A model generated the notes under the pieces. That model had not been told where the DNA came from. It saw only the letters and a program-made list of their open reading frames with translations, and did no database searches. The position numbers were made by a program, and so were the translations under genes. From an uncultured Clostridia bacterium (GTDB lineage Bacteria; Bacillota; Clostridia; Lachnospirales; CAG-274): DNA of 64,000 nucleotides. The stretch is taken from assembly GCA_944381435.1 (NCBI GenBank), contig CALWLD010000003.1, positions 62,001-126,000 on the forward strand. Reading direction: 5' to 3'. Shown piece by piece: positions 34,786-44,390 of this stretch; positions within the stretch are counted from its first letter, which is position 1; the number at the start of each line of letters is the position of its first letter.

Positions 34786-36612
34786 TTAGAAATTTTGATT
34801 TTCATAGTTAAATTTTAATGTATTTTCTATGTTTTCTCTTTCTTTATATTTTTTAAATATAACCTGCATAGTTGTACCTTCTCCTATTTTGCTATAGGCT
34901 TTTATATCTCCGTTATGCTCTTGCATTATTTCTTTTGCAATAGATAGGCCAAGCCCGTTACCTCCCATAGCTCTGCTCCTTGCCTTATCAACACGATAAA
35001 ACCTTTCAAATATCCTTCCTAAATCTTCTTTTGGTATGCCTATGCCATTATCTTTTATATTAACTATAAAGTTATCCTCTAGCTCATCTATATTTATTTC
35101 TATAGTTGTGTTTTCATAGCTATATTTAATGGCATTAGATAAAATGTTATTTAAAACTTGATTTATCCTTCCTGTATCAACCATTACAAGCATTTGCTTA
35201 TTTAAAGGTTCATTTAATACTATTTGTTGGTTTTTCTTGCTAGCTATAATTATATTTTGCTTAACACAACCTACAACTATGTCATATAAATTACTAATTT
35301 TAAAGTTAAAGCTAATTTTACCACCATCTAAACGAGAAAGCTCTAAAAGGTCATCTGTTAAAAACTTCATTCTATCAGATGCTTCGTTTATTGTGTTTAA
35401 AAAGTCTATTGCTAGCTCTTTATCTTCTAAAGCACCTTCTAAAAGTGTTTCTGTGTAACTTTTTATAGTTGTAATAGGAGTTCTTATTTCGTGAGAAACG
35501 TTAGCAACAAATTCTTTTCGCATATCGTCTAGTTTTTTTTGCTTTGTAATGTCTTTTAAAACTATCATTATACCTTCTATAAAGTTATTTTTATCTGTAT
35601 AAGGTATAAGCACAACTTGTATATATTTCCCATTTTCATCTATTAATATTTCTGTATTTTTATTAAGCCTTATTTGGTTTTTAGCTAAATTTATTTTACG
35701 TAAGAAATAATCTAGGTTTATTTTGTAATTTTCTTCTTCATCTAGCCCCATAAGCTCATAAAATTCTTTGTTAGCGTGTATAAGGCTACCTAGCTCATCA
35801 AAAGCTACAACCCCATCTGTCATATTATGTAAAACTATTTCTAGCTTGTTGTTTTCATTTTCCATTTCAGAAACAGTTTTCCTAAGCTCTCTTGCCATAT
35901 GGTTAAAGCTTCTTGTAAGTTGCCCTATCTCATCTTCACCTCGAACTATTATATGTTGCTCTAAATGTCCTTTAGCTAGCAAATTAGCCTTTCTTGTAAG
36001 AAGAGATATAGGCGATGTTATAGTTGTAGAAAACATACTTCCTAAAGTTATAGCTAAAACTAAAGCTATTATAACGGCAAACCCTATAGTACTTGTAGTT
36101 TGCTTTAATGTTTCGTTTATATTGGTAGCATCTGTTTGTACATAAATTACATATTGTAAATTGTTATCATCATCTAAAACAGGCTGTGCATAGCATAGCC
36201 ATTCGTTTATATCTAAGTTTTCATCTAGGCTTTTTTTAGATTTTTCAAATTTTTCTTTTCCATTTAAAGCTGATATAACCGTAGAGTTTTTATATTGGTA
36301 AGGGCCTTGTGTTTCAGAAAAGTTAGTCCCTGCAATAGTTTTGCCATCTTTATCTATTATAGCCCCTTGTATGTTTTGTGTAAAAACTCTTTTCATAAAA
36401 AGGTCTGTAAAGCCTGTTTGAAAATCATTTATATCTTCGTATTGGTCTATTATTTGTTCTTTTATAGCTTTTGAAAAGCTTTTAAGCTCATCTTCCACCT
36501 TGCTAGTTTCTTGTTTTTGTATAGTAAATATTATAAAAGTACCACTTATTATCATAACGATAAAAACTAATATAAAATATATAAAAATTAATTTAAAACG
36601 TATACTTTTCAT
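34786..36612 (-). CDS. walK: sensor histidine kinase WalK (VicK/YycG)
   Basis: A 608-residue membrane kinase that controls peptidoglycan turnover. In order: a transmembrane segment at about 8-30, an extracellular sensor region, a second transmembrane segment at about 172-195, HAMP, a PAS domain (about 255-360), HisKA with the phosphoacceptor in VSHEIRTPITTIKSY near residue 370, and an HATPase domain with NILSNAIKYS, DNGIGIP and GGNGLGLSIAKEI. This is the full WalK layout. AGGAAAG precedes the ATG. walR lies 15 bases upstream. Confidence 0.95.
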   Translation of the reverse strand: MKSIRFKLIFIYFILVFIVMIISGTFIIFTIQKQETSKVEDELKSFSKAIKEQIIDQYEDINDFQTGFTDLFMKRVFTQNIQGAIIDKDGKTIAGTNFSETQGPYQYKNSTVISALNGKEKFEKSKKSLDENLDINEWLCYAQPVLDDDNNLQYVIYVQTDATNINETLKQTTSTIGFAVIIALVLAITLGSMFSTTITSPISLLTRKANLLAKGHLEQHIIVRGEDEIGQLTRSFNHMARELRKTVSEMENENNKLEIVLHNMTDGVVAFDELGSLIHANKEFYELMGLDEEENYKINLDYFLRKINLAKNQIRLNKNTEILIDENGKYIQVVLIPYTDKNNFIEGIMIVLKDITKQKKLDDMRKEFVANVSHEIRTPITTIKSYTETLLEGALEDKELAIDFLNTINEASDRMKFLTDDLLELSRLDGGKISFNFKISNLYDIVVGCVKQNIIIASKKNQQIVLNEPLNKQMLVMVDTGRINQVLNNILSNAIKYSYENTTIEINIDELEDNFIVNIKDNGIGIPKEDLGRIFERFYRVDKARSRAMGGNGLGLSIAKEIMQEHNGDIKAYSKIGEGTTMQVIFKKYKERENIENTLKFNYENQNF

Positions 36613-36627
36613 CTTTCCTGTCCTTAT

Positions 36628-37326
36628 CTATGGCATAAAATAATATCCTATCCCTCTTTTTGTAACTATATATCTAGGCTTGCTGGCATCATCTTCTATC
36701 TTTTCTCTAAGCCTTCTTATAGTAACATCAACAGCTCTTACATCTCCAAAATATTCATATCCCCAAACCTGAGATAACAAAGCTTCTCTTGTAAATATTT
36801 GGCTTTTTTTAAGAGCTAAAAATTTTAAAAGCTCAAACTCTCTTATGGTAAGGTTTATAGGCTTATCTTTTTTAAAAACTTCATATCTTTCAAAATCTAT
36901 TTTAAGATCACCAAAAACAGCTACCCCTTCAGGCTCTTCTTGTTTTTCTTCTTTCTTTAAATTAGTTTTTCTTCTAAGGTTTGCTTTAACACGTGCTATA
37001 AGCTCACGGTTGCTAAAAGGCTTTGTTACATAGTCATCTGCTCCTATTTCAAGGCCTAAAACTTTGTCCACCTCATCTGCACGAGCAGTAAGCATAATTA
37101 TAGGAACTTCGCTTTTATCACGTATTCTTTTACAAACTCCATACCCGTCTATCTTAGGCATCATTATATCTAAAAGAATCAAATCTGGGTTTTCTTTTTC
37201 AAAAACTTCTATAGCCATTTCACCATCTTCTGCTGTTACAACTTGAAATCCTTCTTTTTTTAAATTAAAAGCAATAATGCTCATTATGCTTTGCTCATCA
37301 TCAACAACTAATATTTTATCAGACAA
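36628..37326 (-). CDS. walR: response regulator WalR (VicR/YycF)
   Basis: A 232-residue OmpR-family regulator. The receiver domain has the phosphoacceptor Asp53 in LLDIMMP and Lys in VTKPFSNREL. The C-terminal winged helix contains QVWGYEYFGDVRAVDVTIRRLR, very close to WalR of Bacillus and Staphylococcus. The start is a TTG, six bases after GGAGGG. It is paired with walK downstream. Confidence 0.95.
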   Translation of the reverse strand: MSDKILVVDDEQSIMSIIAFNLKKEGFQVVTAEDGEMAIEVFEKENPDLILLDIMMPKIDGYGVCKRIRDKSEVPIIMLTARADEVDKVLGLEIGADDYVTKPFSNRELIARVKANLRRKTNLKKEEKQEEPEGVAVFGDLKIDFERYEVFKKDKPINLTIREFELLKFLALKKSQIFTREALLSQVWGYEYFGDVRAVDVTIRRLREKIEDDASKPRYIVTKRGIGYYFMP

Positions 37327-37387
37327 TAAAATCCCTCCTAACTTTTATATTTTAAACGTAAAAAATTTATCTTTGTTCCATTTTTAT

Positions 37388-38620
37388 CTAATTTTTATTT
37401 AGTACCACTTTTTTGTTTAAATCATCTACAACCATTTTCATATTATTATTTTTTAATACATTTTCTATATTATAATACTTTTTACCATCTATTTCCACAG
37501 TATTTTGTAAATAAATATCTTCTATTTTTAAATTGTTTAGCTGAAAATATCTATCATCTATAAAAAAGTTATTATTTATTTTATAAACTAAGCAATTTAG
37601 CTTATTTTCTTGTATTATTTTTCTTTTATTATCTGCAAATATAACTGTGTCTAAAAATATATCGTTATTTAAAGCTTCTTCATAAGCATTTAATATTTTT
37701 TTATTATCTGTTAAAAGGTAATTTTGTTTATTAACTTTTTCTGTTTTAAAAGTATCTATGTTTATATAGTTAATCATTTTTATTCTTTCATATTTGCTAG
37801 GCATATATTTAAAATATCTATCTAGCTCTTTTATTTTATCATCTATGTTATAGTTATAAGATGTACTTGCAAAATGAGATATAGCTATGTTTAAAAAAAT
37901 AGGCTTTTTATAAGCATAGTTTTTATAAAAAAAATCTAGTTCTTTAAACATTATATCAAGCTTATTATCTTCTTGTATATTTTCATATATATTAAGCCCA
38001 ACCCAATCTACATAGTTATCACCAGGATAAAAATCTTTTACATTATATGCTAAATCTTTATCTATGCTAAAAACCAAGCAAACATTAGGTGCATAAAGGT
38101 TAAAATATGTTTTAGCATCTTGTAAAAATTTTATATATTCTGTGTTTTTTCCTATAAAGCTATTGTCTACAGGATATATATTAACAAACATAGGTATTTG
38201 TAAGTTACCAAAATCTTTTGCTAAATTTTTTAAATGCTTTGTATCAAAAATATCTTTTTCATCATCAGGAGGTAATATGGTTATAAAAGGTGTTTTTAAA
38301 TTAGAATAACAGTTTAAAACCCAAGATAAAGGATAGCTTTCATCTATCTTTTGGCTATACATATATATGCTGTTTTTAACATTTGTATATTCTTCAAATT
38401 CTTTTATAAACTCTCCTTCTGTTTGTTCTAAAAAAACACCTGTATATACTCCTTCAGGTTCATATTTTTTTAATGTATAATCTTCTTTAACATAAACGTT
38501 ATATAGCTCTATGTTTTGGTTACTTTTTGCCACGTTTACCATAACAGCGTCTTCTTCTATGTCCTTATTACAACCTACTAAAAAAATACCTATCATAAGG
38601 CTTAATATAATTTTTTTCAC
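37388..38620 (-). CDS. lipoprotein with GH26/TIM-barrel-like region and stalk domain
   Basis: A 410-residue lipoprotein. The signal peptide carries a lipobox (GIFLVGC). The central region has features of glycoside-hydrolase-like barrels of the GH26 type, including DNYVDWVGLNIYEN and KPIFLNIAISHFAST. The catalytic glutamates are not obvious, so activity is doubtful. The last 55 residues resemble a copper-amine-oxidase-like stalk domain. I chose the GTG at 38620, which follows GAAGGTG; an ATG at 38641 overlaps recU and has no site. It lies between recU and walR, in an envelope-related cluster. Confidence 0.7.
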   Translation of the reverse strand: MKKIILSLMIGIFLVGCNKDIEEDAVMVNVAKSNQNIELYNVYVKEDYTLKKYEPEGVYTGVFLEQTEGEFIKEFEEYTNVKNSIYMYSQKIDESYPLSWVLNCYSNLKTPFITILPPDDEKDIFDTKHLKNLAKDFGNLQIPMFVNIYPVDNSFIGKNTEYIKFLQDAKTYFNLYAPNVCLVFSIDKDLAYNVKDFYPGDNYVDWVGLNIYENIQEDNKLDIMFKELDFFYKNYAYKKPIFLNIAISHFASTSYNYNIDDKIKELDRYFKYMPSKYERIKMINYINIDTFKTEKVNKQNYLLTDNKKILNAYEEALNNDIFLDTVIFADNKRKIIQENKLNCLVYKINNNFFIDDRYFQLNNLKIEDIYLQNTVEIDGKKYYNIENVLKNNNMKMVVDDLNKKVVLNKN

Positions 38621-38633
38621 AAACACACCTTCT

Positions 38634-39167
38634 TTAATCATTTTCTTTTAAGTATGTGTTTAATGCTTCTAGGTAATGAACATAAAATTTACCCTTTTGT
38701 TTTATAATATATTTTTTATCAAAAGCTTTATATGGTATAGATTTTCTTCCACCATTGTTAGCATCTTGCCAAAATTTATATATATCTTTAAAAGGTAAAT
38801 AATAATATTCATCATACATTTTAAAATAAACTAGCATAAAGGCTACACCTTGTTGTTTTTCAAAATCAACCATAAAATCTATCTGGTGCTTATGTATATT
38901 TTGTAAAGCTAAATACCCTTGGCTTGTTTCTTTTGCATCAAAACATACTGGTATACCTTGCACCACACCCATATAATCTACTGTGCTTTTTTCGCTAAAA
39001 TAAGCAAGTGTTATCGTTTTGTTTTCGTTATTTATTTTTACAGGTGTTATAGGTGTTGGTATTTTTTGTATTATTGCCAAGTTTTTTTCTCTGTATACAT
39101 CGTTTGTAAGGTTTATAAATTCTTCTAAAGTGCTTCCTCTAAGCCCACGACTGTTAAAATATGCCAT
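38634..39167 (-). CDS. recU: Holliday junction resolvase RecU
   Basis: A 177-residue RecU-family nuclease. The N-terminal NSRGLRGSTLEEFINLTN, the acidic VDYMGV and the FDAKET segment form the PD-(D/E)xK active site. RecU resolves Holliday junctions during recombination and segregation in Firmicutes. I chose the ATG at 39167 after AAAGGTG; an ATG six codons upstream overlaps queG. It is coupled to queG, whose stop lies just inside the recU start region, and precedes the lipoprotein gene. Confidence 0.93.
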   Translation of the reverse strand: MAYFNSRGLRGSTLEEFINLTNDVYREKNLAIIQKIPTPITPVKINNENKTITLAYFSEKSTVDYMGVVQGIPVCFDAKETSQGYLALQNIHKHQIDFMVDFEKQQGVAFMLVYFKMYDEYYYLPFKDIYKFWQDANNGGRKSIPYKAFDKKYIIKQKGKFYVHYLEALNTYLKEND

Positions 39168-39171
39168 TTTT

Positions 39172-40152
39172 TCACCTTTTACCATTTAATTTTTCTATTG
39201 CCCATAAGGCATAATTTTTTATATCTTCTCTTGTGTCATTTTTGGCTTTTTCTAATATATCCATTGCCTCTTTGCTATATTTATAATTAGCTAAAGCTAT
39301 TATTGCATTTCTTTGTAATATTTTTTTGCCACGCCAACCACAAGCTGTTTTTTTATATGTATTTTCAAAATCTTTGTTAGTAATATTTAAAATATGTTCT
39401 ATGTTAGGATAAAAAACATCTATATCTGCTATTTCCTCTGTATAAACATCTTTGTTATAAGGGCAAACCTTTTGGCAAATATCACAACCGTATATTTGCC
39501 TGTTTATAAGTTCTTTTTCTTTTTCTGTTTCTAGCTCTTTTTTTTGTGTAAGATAAGATATGCAAGTTTTATAGTTAAAGCCCTTTTCTAGTATAGATTT
39601 TCCTGGGCAAGCTTTTATGCATTTATCACAATCTTTGCATAAATCTTCGTTATATATATTTTTGCTAGGCTTAAGCTCTATATTTGTTATTATATAACCT
39701 ATAAAAAATATAGAGCCAAGCTTTTTGTTAATAAGGTTGCCACTTTTACCTATATATCCAAGCCCACATCTTTTAGCAACTTCTCTATCTACCAAAGGGC
39801 CTGTGTCCACAAATATATCTCCTTCTATGTTAAGGGTATTTTTTATATGTAAAAGCTTGTCTTTTACTAAATGATGATAGTCTGTTCCCATAGCCCCTAT
39901 AGAAATTTTACCTCTTATTTTGTTATCTAGCTTACCTACAAATTTTTTATTATAGCTAAGCCCTAAAGCTATAATGCTTTTAGCATCTTCTCTTATAAGC
40001 ATAGGATTTATCCTTTTTTCTATATCCTTTTCTACAAAAGGTGTGTCTGTATCTTCTAAAATAGGCTTTATATCATAAAAAGGCTTTGCATCTCCTATAC
40101 CTATAACTGTATTTTCTTCTTCAAAACTATAAATTTTTTCTTCTAATGTCAT
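39172..40152 (-). CDS. queG: epoxyqueuosine reductase QueG
   Basis: A 326-residue cobalamin- and iron-sulfur-dependent enzyme for the last step of queuosine tRNA modification. Two ferredoxin-like [4Fe-4S] motifs are clear: CKDCDKCIKACP and CDICQKVCP. The N-terminal segment GDAKPFYDIKPIL and the C-terminal HEAT-like helices fit the family. It is three bases from the GH18 gene upstream and overlaps the recU region downstream, so it is part of the long minus-strand cluster. Confidence 0.93.
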   Translation of the reverse strand: MTLEEKIYSFEEENTVIGIGDAKPFYDIKPILEDTDTPFVEKDIEKRINPMLIREDAKSIIALGLSYNKKFVGKLDNKIRGKISIGAMGTDYHHLVKDKLLHIKNTLNIEGDIFVDTGPLVDREVAKRCGLGYIGKSGNLINKKLGSIFFIGYIITNIELKPSKNIYNEDLCKDCDKCIKACPGKSILEKGFNYKTCISYLTQKKELETEKEKELINRQIYGCDICQKVCPYNKDVYTEEIADIDVFYPNIEHILNITNKDFENTYKKTACGWRGKKILQRNAIIALANYKYSKEAMDILEKAKNDTREDIKNYALWAIEKLNGKR

Positions 40153-40155
40153 AAA

Positions 40156-41853
40156 TTATCCCTTTAGCTTATCTTTTAATATATCCCAAATTTCTTCTTT
40201 TTCAAGGCCTCTTTTCCAAGCCCCTGCTCCTGCTATATCATATTCTAAAACTAAATCTAGCCTTTTAGCTATGCTTTGTTCATCTTCTAGCCAAACTTTA
40301 TATGTTTTGTTATCTTCTTTAGCCTCGCCATAGTTTTGCCCTGTTTCTTCATCATAAGAAAAGCTACCGCCTTTTTCTTCTATAAAGTTATAAGCACCGT
40401 TCATACCATAAGCTTTAGATGATAAGCTTATCTCACCATCTTCTAAAGTTTCTGTCCATACACGAGCATAAAATGGTATGCCTAATATAAGCTTTTCTTT
40501 AGGTACACCTTCTTTTAAGGTATCTTCTATAGCTATCTTGCTCCAGTTCATAGATGCAACACTACCTGCATTTTCAGAGCCTGCATAATGCTCATCATAT
40601 CCCATTACTATTACATAATCTGCAATTTTTCCAACATCATTTCTGTTATAATGAGCTGTCCAAGGTTTTGGCACAAATAAATCTACAGATAAAACTGCTC
40701 CCTCTTCTCTTAAAGCTGGTGCAAGCTCTCTTAAAAACTGTATAAAGTTTTCACCGTCTTCTTTAGGTACATTTTCAAAATCTATGTTTATGCCGTCTAG
40801 GTCGTACATAGAAACATATGCTAAAAGCTGTTTTATAACATATTCCCTTGTTTCTGTAGAAGATAAGATGCTATGGGATATTTTGCTATCAAAATTATCT
40901 GTTATTAAGCCCCAAACCTTGTAACCGTTGCTATGAGCTAAATCTACATAGCTCTTATCTGCTATATTAACTATTTTTCCGCTTTCATCTTTAAAAGAAA
41001 ACCAAGTAGGCACTAAAACATCTACCCCTTCTATATATGTTTTTCTCATTTCAGAGCTGTTAGCTACCACATTTTGCATTTGGTCAAAAACAAGGTTTAT
41101 TTTGCCATTATCAACAGTCCAAGGAGCTTTAGCTATGTAATCGTTTTCATAATTGTTTTCCACTTTTATATCTTCTATATTAGTTAATAACTTTGTAGGT
41201 ACAAAGCCACTATAACCACTTTTGGTAGTTACCCTTGTGTATCCGTTTTCTTCATTTTCATAAAAATATACACTTTCACCTTTTTTAACCTTTTCTATAT
41301 AAGGTGCTTTTTTGTTTGCCCCTGCTCTAACCTTTGTATTTTTAGATACTGTAGCCATTTTATAATCTTCTTTTAATATATTTAACATTTTGCTATCTTC
41401 TATATATTCAAATTTTAGCTCATAAAAATCTTCTAAAAAAGTTTTAGGCATATAAGCTACACCTTCTATATTATATATAGGTAAATCTAACTCTAAAGGC
41501 TCGCTATTTACAAAATATTCAAGCTCTTCTGTTTGCATACGTATAACGTTATATTCGTTTGTTATTGTAAGGGTATTTTCTTCCATATCCCAATAAATAT
41601 AGTTATCTATGTATTTTTTTACAAAGTCTACAGGTAAATATATTTCACCTTCTTGATAAAGAGGTATGTTTTTCATAGGTATATAGTCTAACTGCATATT
41701 TATCCCTATTTCATCTGTGGCTAACTTAACGCTGTCTCTATAGTCTATATACTTAAAACTAGGCAAATATTTTTTACCTAAAAATACTAAAGCTATTATA
41801 AAAACAAATAAGAAAAATATTTTAAATATTATGCTTTTCTTTTGTGTTTTCAT
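40156..41853 (-). CDS. GH18 family protein with stalk and SH3b domains
   Basis: A 565-residue membrane-anchored protein. One N-terminal transmembrane segment (about 8-28) is followed by a copper-amine-oxidase-like stalk domain (about 50-165), an SH3b domain (about 170-225, TKVRAGANKKAPYIEKVKKGE) and a C-terminal GH18 barrel. The GH18 catalytic motif DGINIDFE (DxxDxDxE) is intact, so it may hydrolyse peptidoglycan or related glycans, like the spore-associated YaaH-type enzymes. I chose the ATG at 41853 after AAAGGG; an in-frame GTG lies three codons earlier. It heads the operon that leads to walRK. Confidence 0.88.
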   Translation of the reverse strand: MKTQKKSIIFKIFFLFVFIIALVFLGKKYLPSFKYIDYRDSVKLATDEIGINMQLDYIPMKNIPLYQEGEIYLPVDFVKKYIDNYIYWDMEENTLTITNEYNVIRMQTEELEYFVNSEPLELDLPIYNIEGVAYMPKTFLEDFYELKFEYIEDSKMLNILKEDYKMATVSKNTKVRAGANKKAPYIEKVKKGESVYFYENEENGYTRVTTKSGYSGFVPTKLLTNIEDIKVENNYENDYIAKAPWTVDNGKINLVFDQMQNVVANSSEMRKTYIEGVDVLVPTWFSFKDESGKIVNIADKSYVDLAHSNGYKVWGLITDNFDSKISHSILSSTETREYVIKQLLAYVSMYDLDGINIDFENVPKEDGENFIQFLRELAPALREEGAVLSVDLFVPKPWTAHYNRNDVGKIADYVIVMGYDEHYAGSENAGSVASMNWSKIAIEDTLKEGVPKEKLILGIPFYARVWTETLEDGEISLSSKAYGMNGAYNFIEEKGGSFSYDEETGQNYGEAKEDNKTYKVWLEDEQSIAKRLDLVLEYDIAGAGAWKRGLEKEEIWDILKDKLKG

Positions 41854-41875
41854 TATGTACACCCTTTCTTTATAT

Positions 41876-41926
41876 AAAATTATACTTTTTTAATTGTACG
41901 ATTTTTATATAAAAAAGTATAATTTT
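41876..41926. repeat. 16-bp perfect inverted repeat between sulfatase and GH18 genes
   Basis: Arms 41876-41891 and 41911-41926, AT-only apart from one C or G each, with a 19-base spacer. Each arm carries a six-base A- or T-run. It may terminate the sulfatase transcript and overlaps the likely promoter of the GH18 gene. Confidence 0.7.
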
Positions 41927-43361
41927 AGCTTAAAATATATTTTTCTTTTTCAATGGTAAATAAGCTTTTACCATCTGTAAATCCTTCTTCTCTATCTATT
42001 AATTCATTTATAAGATATTTCTTAAGCTCTTTTATTCTATCTTTATATTTAGCATCATTTATAAGGTCTTTTTCTTCCATTTTATCTTCATCTAAGTTAA
42101 AATATTGTTCTTTACCTGTTTTATAATACCATATATATTTATCATTTTTTGTAACTATAAAATGGTTAGATTTATCTCCATAAGAATGTTCTCCGTGTAA
42201 ATATGTTCTTATTTCTTTATTGGTATCTTCTAATAAAGGTAATAAACTTTTACCATCTATGTTATCAACATTTCCTCCTGCATAATCTAAAATAGTAGGA
42301 AATATATCTCTAAGCTCTACAATGCTATTGCATACTTTATTTTTATGTTTAAAAACATTGTATCCACCAGATATAAAAAATGGTATATGAGAAGAACCTT
42401 CATAAGCTAAAGCTTTTCTAAATAAATTATGGTCCATCAAAAGCTCTCCGTGGTCTGATACAAATAATATTATTGTATCATCATATAGCTGGCGTTCTTT
42501 AAGCTCTTGTATCAACCTTCCTATTTGGTGGTCTAAATGGGTTATGCAAGCATAATATCCTATTTTAGCCTGTCTTATAAGCTCCTCATCATCTGGTGCA
42601 ATGCTAGATGCAAAATCTTTAGGTGTATTTTTTCTTATTTCTTCATCTACCCAATCTCCTATAGGGCTTTTTGGTATTTCAGCATTTTCATATAAATCAA
42701 AATAATAGCTAGGTGCATCAAAAGGAGGGTGTGGCCTAACATAAGATGCCATTAAAAAGAAAGGCTTATCTCTATCTCTTCTTCTTAAAAAATCTATGCT
42801 TTTTGTAGTTACCCAGTTTGTAGGGTGATATTTTTCATCATATATCCAAGGTCTTGCCACCCAAGAATTACAGTCTATGCCTGTATCTGCTGTATCTGCT
42901 TCTATGCCTAGCTCGTTTTTTAAGTAATAGTAATAATCATCTGCTATTTTTTGATTTTCAAAGGAGGGAGTTGTTTCTCTTCTATAATAATGTAAATAAC
43001 CATCGTGTAAATCTATGTTATGAAAACCAAGGCTGTTTCTAAGAGGAGCAACGTGCATTTTACCTACACATTGTGTGTAATATCCTTGTTTTGAAAGCTC
43101 TGAAGGTAAAGTTTTTTCATAGTCCCATTTTATACCATCTGCATATCCTATCCTTTTATGATTTTTCTGTGAAAGCCCTGTAAAAAGAGCTACTCTTGCT
43201 GGTATACAGCTAGGACAAGATGAATAAGCCTTGTTAAATACAACCCCTTCTCCTGCTAATGTATCTATATGGGGTGTTTTTACAACATTATGCCCCATAA
43301 AACCAAGGGTATCAAACCTTAATTGGTCTATCATTATTAATAATATATTAGGTTTAGTCAT
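41925..43361 (-). CDS. Cys-type sulfatase (alkaline phosphatase superfamily)
   Basis: A 478-residue sulfatase. The signature CIPAR at residues 52-56 carries Cys52, the residue converted to formylglycine. The metal-binding ILLIMIDQLRFDTLG near the N-terminus and FVSDHGELLMDHNLFRK downstream complete the active site. There is no signal peptide, so it is probably cytoplasmic. No formylglycine-generating enzyme is nearby, so an anSME encoded elsewhere would be needed. Substrate unknown; other members act on choline sulfate or sulfated glycans. AGGAGG precedes the ATG. Confidence 0.88.
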   Translation of the reverse strand: MTKPNILLIMIDQLRFDTLGFMGHNVVKTPHIDTLAGEGVVFNKAYSSCPSCIPARVALFTGLSQKNHKRIGYADGIKWDYEKTLPSELSKQGYYTQCVGKMHVAPLRNSLGFHNIDLHDGYLHYYRRETTPSFENQKIADDYYYYLKNELGIEADTADTGIDCNSWVARPWIYDEKYHPTNWVTTKSIDFLRRRDRDKPFFLMASYVRPHPPFDAPSYYFDLYENAEIPKSPIGDWVDEEIRKNTPKDFASSIAPDDEELIRQAKIGYYACITHLDHQIGRLIQELKERQLYDDTIILFVSDHGELLMDHNLFRKALAYEGSSHIPFFISGGYNVFKHKNKVCNSIVELRDIFPTILDYAGGNVDNIDGKSLLPLLEDTNKEIRTYLHGEHSYGDKSNHFIVTKNDKYIWYYKTGKEQYFNLDEDKMEEKDLINDAKYKDRIKELKKYLINELIDREEGFTDGKSLFTIEKEKYILS

Positions 43362-43483
43362 AACAAAGCCTCCTATTCTCTTTTTTATTTAGTATATTAC
43401 TATTTATATAATAAATCAATATATTTGTAATATAAAATAAGCTATGCGTAATAAAATATTATATACTTTATTGGAGGTATAGT

Positions 43484-44014
43484 ATGAAAATATTTATAGA
43501 TCCAGGACACGGCGGAAAAAACCCAGGTGCAATAGGTCCTAACGGCTTATACGAGGCTAATGTAAATTTAGATATAGCCTTAAAGCTTGGACGTATATTA
43601 ACCAACTGGGGTTATGAGATAAATTATTCCAGAACAAATGATATAACAGTTACCCTATCTGAAAGAGCAAGAATGGCTAATGAATGGGGAGCAAATTATT
43701 TTGTTAGCATACATTGTAATTCTAACGTAAACCCAGAAGCTAACGGCACATCTACCTATTTTTATAGAACAGGTACAATAGCAGAAAATTTTGCAAAAAT
43801 TGTAAATAACAATTTAGTAAGACAAATAGAGCTTAAAGATTTAGGCATATTTTCTGCAAATTTTGCAGTTCTTAGGCTTACAAGAATGCCTGCTATTCTT
43901 GTAGAAACTGCCTTTATATCTAACCCTTATGAAGCTAGCTTGCTTGCTACAAATACATTTAGGCAAAATTGTGCTGTTGGCATTGCAAACGGCATTGCAC
44001 AATTTACAACATAA
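43484..44014 (+). CDS. N-acetylmuramoyl-L-alanine amidase (Amidase_3)
   Basis: A 176-residue zinc amidase consisting of the catalytic domain only. Zinc ligands are His9 (FIDPGHGG), Glu24 and His77 (SIHCNS), and the catalytic Glu is Glu141 (LVETAF). It would cleave the bond between muramic acid and the stem peptide. There is no signal peptide or wall-binding domain, so it is either exported otherwise or phage-lysin-like; no phage genes are nearby. GGAGG precedes the ATG. It is divergent from the sulfatase. Confidence 0.92.
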   Translation: MKIFIDPGHGGKNPGAIGPNGLYEANVNLDIALKLGRILTNWGYEINYSRTNDITVTLSERARMANEWGANYFVSIHCNSNVNPEANGTSTYFYRTGTIAENFAKIVNNNLVRQIELKDLGIFSANFAVLRLTRMPAILVETAFISNPYEASLLATNTFRQNCAVGIANGIAQFTT

Positions 44015-44016
44015 AA

Positions 44017-44042
44017 AGCTGTAGACAATTTTGTCTACAGCT
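44017..44042. terminator. terminator between the amidase and a small membrane protein gene
   Basis: AGCTGTAGACAA pairs with TTGTCTACAGCT. The T-run is clear on the minus strand (TTTTTAT), so it mainly serves the convergent gene at 44053; for the amidase it is weaker. Confidence 0.75.
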
Positions 44043-44052
44043 ATGCTAATAC

Positions 44053-44373
44053 TTAAAAATTTATCTTTTTAAGCTTTATAGCTAAAATATTTATAAAGTT
44101 TAATATAAAAGTAACCCCTATAAGAACAGTACAAGCTAAAGCTATAAAATCATTAGTATCTAACAATGCACTCCAGTCTGATTTTTTTACTAAATAGTTA
44201 GTATATAAAAACTGTAAATATATAGAAACAGCAGTTAAGCTAATACTCAATATAGAAATATTTAAAACGCGTTTATATTTTTTTCCCTTTAAATAAAACA
44301 TAGCAATAAAAGGTAATGCCCAAGCTATTAAACCAAATATAAAGCTAAAAACATTTAATAAAGATATATCCAT
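44053..44373 (-). CDS. small hypothetical membrane protein
   Basis: A 106-residue protein with three clear hydrophobic segments (about 8-28, 38-60 and 74-98) joined by short basic loops. No recognised family and no functional motif. GGAGTG lies upstream of the ATG. It is convergent with the amidase and divergent from adhE. Confidence 0.65.
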   Translation of the reverse strand: MDISLLNVFSFIFGLIAWALPFIAMFYLKGKKYKRVLNISILSISLTAVSIYLQFLYTNYLVKKSDWSALLDTNDFIALACTVLIGVTFILNFINILAIKLKKINF

Positions 44374-44390
44374 AATAACACTCCTTTATA

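Noticed and set aside
43484-44014. Amidase as a prophage endolysin
   Set aside because: It lacks a binding domain like some lysins, but no phage genes, holin or integrase are nearby.
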